From contig DATLYA010000139.1 of assembly GCA_035575235.1 (NCBI GenBank), forward strand, positions 1 through 43,075: DNA of 43,075 bases, given 5' to 3'. Below, piece after piece: positions 39,894-43,075 of this stretch (the first letter of the stretch is position 1; each line of letters starts with the position of its first letter). The notes under the pieces are model-generated. The model was not told the DNA's origin. It searched no databases and saw only the letters and a list, made by a program, of their open reading frames with translations. A program made the position numbers and the translations under genes. The stretch is from SYOC01 sp035575235. Its GTDB lineage: Bacteria > Desulfobacterota > Binatia > Bin18.

Positions 39894-41296
39894 GGTTCTA
39901 CCTGCGCTCCCAGTGTAAACGTCTCGCCCTGCGCCGTTTTGGTGAACGGCGCTTTCGGCGCGACATTCCGTAAACACGGCGAGCCTTCAAGCAACCCGAC
40001 TAATTCAGAAGCAGGCCGCGAGGCCGCGGCAACGCCGCTGAGCTCGACATCGCCCTCCTTATAGCGAAAACTGGTGAGATATACGTCCGTAGGGATCACT
40101 TCGGATAAATTCTTGAGCAGCGGCACGATTCGCTTCTGTGTTGATTCATCCACCACTTTGAGACGGGCAAGCAATTTGTTCACTTCATTTTCTTGCTCTT
40201 GCACGCGCTGCACCTTGGGCTCCAATGTCGCTCTCTGTTGGTTCACCACCTTGAGCACCCGATGTTGCTGCACCACCACGCTCACAGGCCACACCAACGC
40301 AAGCAGGAGAATCAACCCTATCAATCCCACCGTGAGCGGAGAAAAAATTTTCTCACGGCGAGCGCGTTTCTCTGGCGGCAGGAGATTAATGCCCACCGCA
40401 TCTTCTCCCACCGCCTGGAGCGCGGCGCCCAGTGCGGGCAGGCTGTCGGCGGGGAAGTATTCCGTCCCTGTCTCGGCAAAACGCGCAACAGCCAGGGCGT
40501 GGAGATCATGTTCTGCGCTGGCCGGCAGCGGCGCTCCGCCATTCCCCGGCCACACGAAGATCGGCACTTCCTCCACCGAATGACCGGGCAAGTTGCGCGC
40601 AACGCCCTGGGCAATGAGGTCGGTTAAGGCCGCTTCGGTCGGCGCCTGCGCAAACACATGACTGGCGACCAGACGTTTCTTGTCAATGAAGCTGAGCTCG
40701 ACAGAGCCGTTGTCTTTTGCCACCAATACGGTGGGTCCATCCACAAGCGGCGCGCAAAAGGTTGCCGCGCTCATCAGCGCCGCGCTGCTCACGGTCACCA
40801 TCTGCGGACGAATGTTCACATTATCAAATACAGCGAAATATTCGTCCACCACGCGACGCGGCATGGCAAGAATTACCACGCTCAGCCGCCGCTCTTCGCC
40901 GCCGATCTCGCAGGTTACATAATCATAATAGATCTCTTCTTTGGGAAGCGGCAGCAATCGTTCGATTTCGTATTCAATGACTTGGGTGAGCGATCCGCGC
41001 GCCGTTTCCGGAATCACCAGGCGACTGACAAACGCCTGGTGACGGGGAAGACAGAGCACGACTTGATCGGGATTAACTTGTATCTCTTGCAAAAAATTGA
41101 CTAAGATCTGTTCCAGCGCCGCCGTCCGCTCCACGCCGGATTCGGGCAGCGGCAGCGCCTGCGCCTGCAGCACCGACACGCGTAGGAAGCGTTTTGTGAT
41201 ATGCGCGCAGCTGACTTCATGCGCGCCGACGGCTACTCCCAGGCCGTCGACGTAATCAATCTTCGTCAGTCCCTGTATTGCGGCAGCGATATCCAC
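39884..41296 (-). CDS. gspL: GspL-like protein (PilM fold fused to PilN-like part)
   Basis: The 470-residue protein has an actin-like cytoplasmic domain (residues about 1-310) with IDYVDGLGVAVGAHEVSCAH and SLTQVIEYEIERLLPLPKEE, then PQMVTVSSAALMSAATF. After GINLLPPEKRARREKIF comes one membrane helix (LTVGLIGLILLLALVWPVSV). Next are a coiled coil and a periplasmic domain with LSEVIPTDVYLTSFRYKEGD and VELSGVAAASRPASELVGLL. This PilM-plus-PilN layout is what GspL is. It recruits the GspE ATPase and binds GspM. The gene starts 19 bases after the end of gspG. Confidence 0.88.
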   Translation of the reverse strand: MDIAAAIQGLTKIDYVDGLGVAVGAHEVSCAHITKRFLRVSVLQAQALPLPESGVERTAALEQILVNFLQEIQVNPDQVVLCLPRHQAFVSRLVIPETARGSLTQVIEYEIERLLPLPKEEIYYDYVTCEIGGEERRLSVVILAMPRRVVDEYFAVFDNVNIRPQMVTVSSAALMSAATFCAPLVDGPTVLVAKDNGSVELSFIDKKRLVASHVFAQAPTEAALTDLIAQGVARNLPGHSVEEVPIFVWPGNGGAPLPASAEHDLHALAVARFAETGTEYFPADSLPALGAALQAVGEDAVGINLLPPEKRARREKIFSPLTVGLIGLILLLALVWPVSVVVQQHRVLKVVNQQRATLEPKVQRVQEQENEVNKLLARLKVVDESTQKRIVPLLKNLSEVIPTDVYLTSFRYKEGDVELSGVAAASRPASELVGLLEGSPCLRNVAPKAPFTKTAQGETFTLGAQVEPCA

Positions 41297-41315
41297 TACC
41301 TGCTCCTTCTCTGCG

Positions 41316-41738
41316 CTAGCCTTCCCAACTCTTAATATCAGCGGCGTTCCCTACGCCGCCCGCGACGCCATCCTCGCCATAGGAAAAGAGCTCGTACGGC
41401 TCTTGTTCGCCTGGACTGCGATAGACGTACGGATTGCCCCAGGGATCCCGAGGGACTTCCTTTTTCAGGTACGGGCCATCCCACCGATCCACGCCAGGCG
41501 GGCGCTGGCGTAAGGCGTCCAGGCCTTCTTGGGTTGTCGGGTAACGGCCGACATCGAGGCGAAAGGTGTCTAGCGCTGTGCCAAATAGTTCAATCTGTGA
41601 GCGCGCGGCTTTTACTTTGGAGCCGGCCTCTTGTTTCATGTAGTTCGGCACAACCAGGGCCGCCAACAGTCCCAAAATCACCATCACGACGAGCAACTCG
41701 ATCAATGTGAAACCAGCTGGTACGGCGCTCTTTCTCAT
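41316..41738 (-). CDS. gspG: Major pseudopilin GspG
   Basis: The 140-residue protein carries the type IV prepilin signal MRKSAVPAG followed by FTLIELLVVMVILGLLAALV. Cleavage after Gly9 puts Glu at position +5. The C-terminal part, GRYPTTQEGLDALRQRPPG and DPWGNPYVYRSPGEQEPYEL followed by FSYGEDGVAGG, is diagnostic of GspG with its calcium loop. I prefer ATG 41738, preceded by GGAGAG, to the GTG at 41750. It assembles the pseudopilus piston that pushes substrates through GspD. No GspH, I, J or K is present in the window. Confidence 0.95.
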   Translation of the reverse strand: MRKSAVPAGFTLIELLVVMVILGLLAALVVPNYMKQEAGSKVKAARSQIELFGTALDTFRLDVGRYPTTQEGLDALRQRPPGVDRWDGPYLKKEVPRDPWGNPYVYRSPGEQEPYELFSYGEDGVAGGVGNAADIKSWEG

Positions 41739-41800
41739 TGCTCTCTCCACCCGGAAACTTTCTCAACCGCGCTTTCTTGTGCTCGTGGGTCTAGTCTTGC

Positions 41801-43033
41801 TCACAACGAGATATTGTTGATGCTGAAGACTGCCGACAACATAGAAATCACGACGAACCCGACGGCTAAGCCCATGACCAGAATCAAGGCGGGCTCAAGA
41901 AGGGACGTCAGACGTTTGACTTGAGTAAAGGTGTCGCGCTCGTAATATTCAGCCACACGCATCAACATTTCATCCAGGCGGCCTGTCTCTTCTCCCACGC
42001 TGACCATTTGTAAGGCAAGGGGAGGAAACACTCCGCTTCTGCCCAGCGGTCCGGCAATCCCTTGTCCTTCGCGTACGCCAACACGGACCTCTTTGAGCGC
42101 CCGGCTCACCATTGCGTTTGCGACCACATCTTGCACCACCTCCAGCGCCTGGAGCAACGGCACTCCGCTCTTGAGCAGCGTGCCTAAGGTGCGGGCAAAA
42201 CGGGCCACCTCTCGTTTCAGCAACAACGGCCCGAACACCCAGGCGCGTAATCGCCAGCGATCCCACAGAAACCGCCCCTGCGACGTCGCCAGGTACTGCC
42301 GCACTCCTAGCCAGAGGCCGACGCTGATCAATAACAACAGCCACCAGTACGAACGCAACCCCGCACTAATCCCTAACAAGATGCGCGTCGAGGTTGGTAA
42401 TGCCTGCCCCAAGTCGCCAAAGATCGTGGAAAACTTCGGCAACACATACGTGAGCAAAATGAGAAGCGAGGCCCCGCCTGTAAAGGTCAATAGCACCGGG
42501 TACGTCAGCGCAGATTTAATCTCCTCCTGCACCTGCTGAGACCGCTCCATATACTCAGCAAGCCGTTGCAGCGCAGCGTCAAGAAACCCCCCGACTTCGC
42601 CGGCTTTCACCATATTGACGTACAAAGGGGGAAAAATCTTCGGATAGTCTGCTAACGCTTCCGCAAGCGACTTCCCTTGTTGGACGGCTCGCAGAATCTG
42701 ACTGACAGCTTTCTGTAACTCTTCTTTTGTTGTCAGCCCATTCAAAACGGAAAGCGCGCGGTCAAGGGGCAGCCCGGAGGAGATCAAAGTCGCCAGCTCC
42801 TGAGTCATGACCAACAGGTCACGTTGGCGCACCTTTCCCCGAAACGAAATCTCGGGGAGTGAAAACTGGGCAAGAGAGGCTTTCGGCCTTCCCTGACTGG
42901 GAAGCCCAATCCGTAACGGCAGATATCCCTGATCATGGAGGCGTGCAACGACCGTACGTTCTTCGCCCGCTTCCATCACGCCTTCAACAATTTTGCCTTG
43001 TGGAGTCGTAGCCTGATAATGAAACTGCGGCAT
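41801..43033 (-). CDS. gspF: Type II secretion inner-membrane platform protein GspF
   Basis: The 410-residue polytopic protein has two T2SSF domains. The first (about residues 70-193) contains LLVMTQELATLISSGLPLDR and MVKAGEVGGFLDAALQRLAE. The second (about 275-397) contains RFARTLGTLLKSGVPLLQAL and VSVGEETGRLDEMLMRVAEY. Membrane segments are LLTFTGGASLLILLTYVLP, WWLLLLISVGLWLGVRQYL and the C-terminal LEPALILVMGLAVGFVVISM. The N-terminal MPQFHYQATTPQGKIVEGVM is typical. It is the first complete gene of the operon in the window. A stop codon 18 bases upstream probably belongs to gspE. Confidence 0.96.
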   Translation of the reverse strand: MPQFHYQATTPQGKIVEGVMEAGEERTVVARLHDQGYLPLRIGLPSQGRPKASLAQFSLPEISFRGKVRQRDLLVMTQELATLISSGLPLDRALSVLNGLTTKEELQKAVSQILRAVQQGKSLAEALADYPKIFPPLYVNMVKAGEVGGFLDAALQRLAEYMERSQQVQEEIKSALTYPVLLTFTGGASLLILLTYVLPKFSTIFGDLGQALPTSTRILLGISAGLRSYWWLLLLISVGLWLGVRQYLATSQGRFLWDRWRLRAWVFGPLLLKREVARFARTLGTLLKSGVPLLQALEVVQDVVANAMVSRALKEVRVGVREGQGIAGPLGRSGVFPPLALQMVSVGEETGRLDEMLMRVAEYYERDTFTQVKRLTSLLEPALILVMGLAVGFVVISMLSAVFSINNISL

Positions 43034-43051
43034 GAGACTATCCTATGCTTG

Positions 43052-43075
43052 TCAGGCGATATACGGCAACTTCTC
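43052..43075 (-). CDS. Possible C-terminal end of an upstream gene (gspE expected)
   Basis: Only the last codons are in the window: they would read EKLPYIA then TGA at 43054-43052. By operon context the GspE ATPase should lie here, but seven residues cannot identify a protein and another frame is possible. Confidence 0.25.
   Translation of the reverse strand, partial: EKLPYIA

Overview
The window reads as one chromosomal contig from an uncultured Gram-negative bacterium. A type II secretion operon with an outer-membrane secretin, lipoprotein-type signals and a Wzm/Wzt-type glycan exporter imply an outer membrane. The gene mix (zinc-ribbon adenylate cyclase fused to an AAA/TPR regulator, amidohydrolase, phosphotransferase, TMTC-like protein) and the ispE / tRNA-Gln / prs order suggest a deltaproteobacteria-like lineage such as Binatota, Desulfobacterota or Tectomicrobia. 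That placement is inference from gene content only.

Layout. 1-2.4 kb: housekeeping genes (prs start, tRNA-Gln, ispE, all minus strand) and a divergent inositol-monophosphatase. 2.4-11 kb: a secreted TPR protein, a wrecked mechanosensitive channel with a cyclic-nucleotide domain, an APH-like phosphotransferase, an amidohydrolase and a 1089-residue cyclase/ATPase/TPR regulator. 11.1-14 kb: a decayed accessory patch with an unrecognised two-gene module, a UPF0175 antitoxin with a broken PIN toxin between two diverged direct repeats, and two truncated beta-propeller genes. 14-19 kb: a large TPR/propeller/cell-wall-hydrolase protein with an operator-like array in front of it, and a NarL-type response regulator with a frameshifted histidine kinase. 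19-24.7 kb: a short 3-hydroxyacyl-CoA dehydrogenase, an MBOAT pseudogene, a secreted protein, a PIG-L deacetylase with coiled coil, a GNAT protein and an unknown protein. 24.9-36 kb: a surface-glycan cluster (GT2, GT4, 2OG-oxygenase, Wzt-like ATPase, Wzm-like permease, TMTC-like membrane protein) with embedded secreted proteins. 36-43 kb: a compact type II secretion operon in the order F-G-L-M-C-D.

Three themes stand out. First, degenerate tandem repeats with a strict 7-base period occur at several places, including inside the reading frames of ispE and the cyclase gene. Second, gene decay is dense: nonsense mutations, single-base frameshifts and deletions that fuse unrelated gene halves are all visible. 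Third, a helically phased array of TGTCATGG/CCATGACA half-sites precedes the 906-residue envelope protein and looks like an operator for an unidentified regulator.

The carbohydrate genes and the secretion operon lie on the same strand. They plausibly form a cell-surface programme: glycan assembly and modification (GT2, GT4, PIG-L, GNAT, oxygenase), export (Wzm/Wzt) and protein secretion (Gsp). Shared regulation cannot be read from sequence alone. No CRISPR array, rRNA, intact transposase or replication origin was seen.
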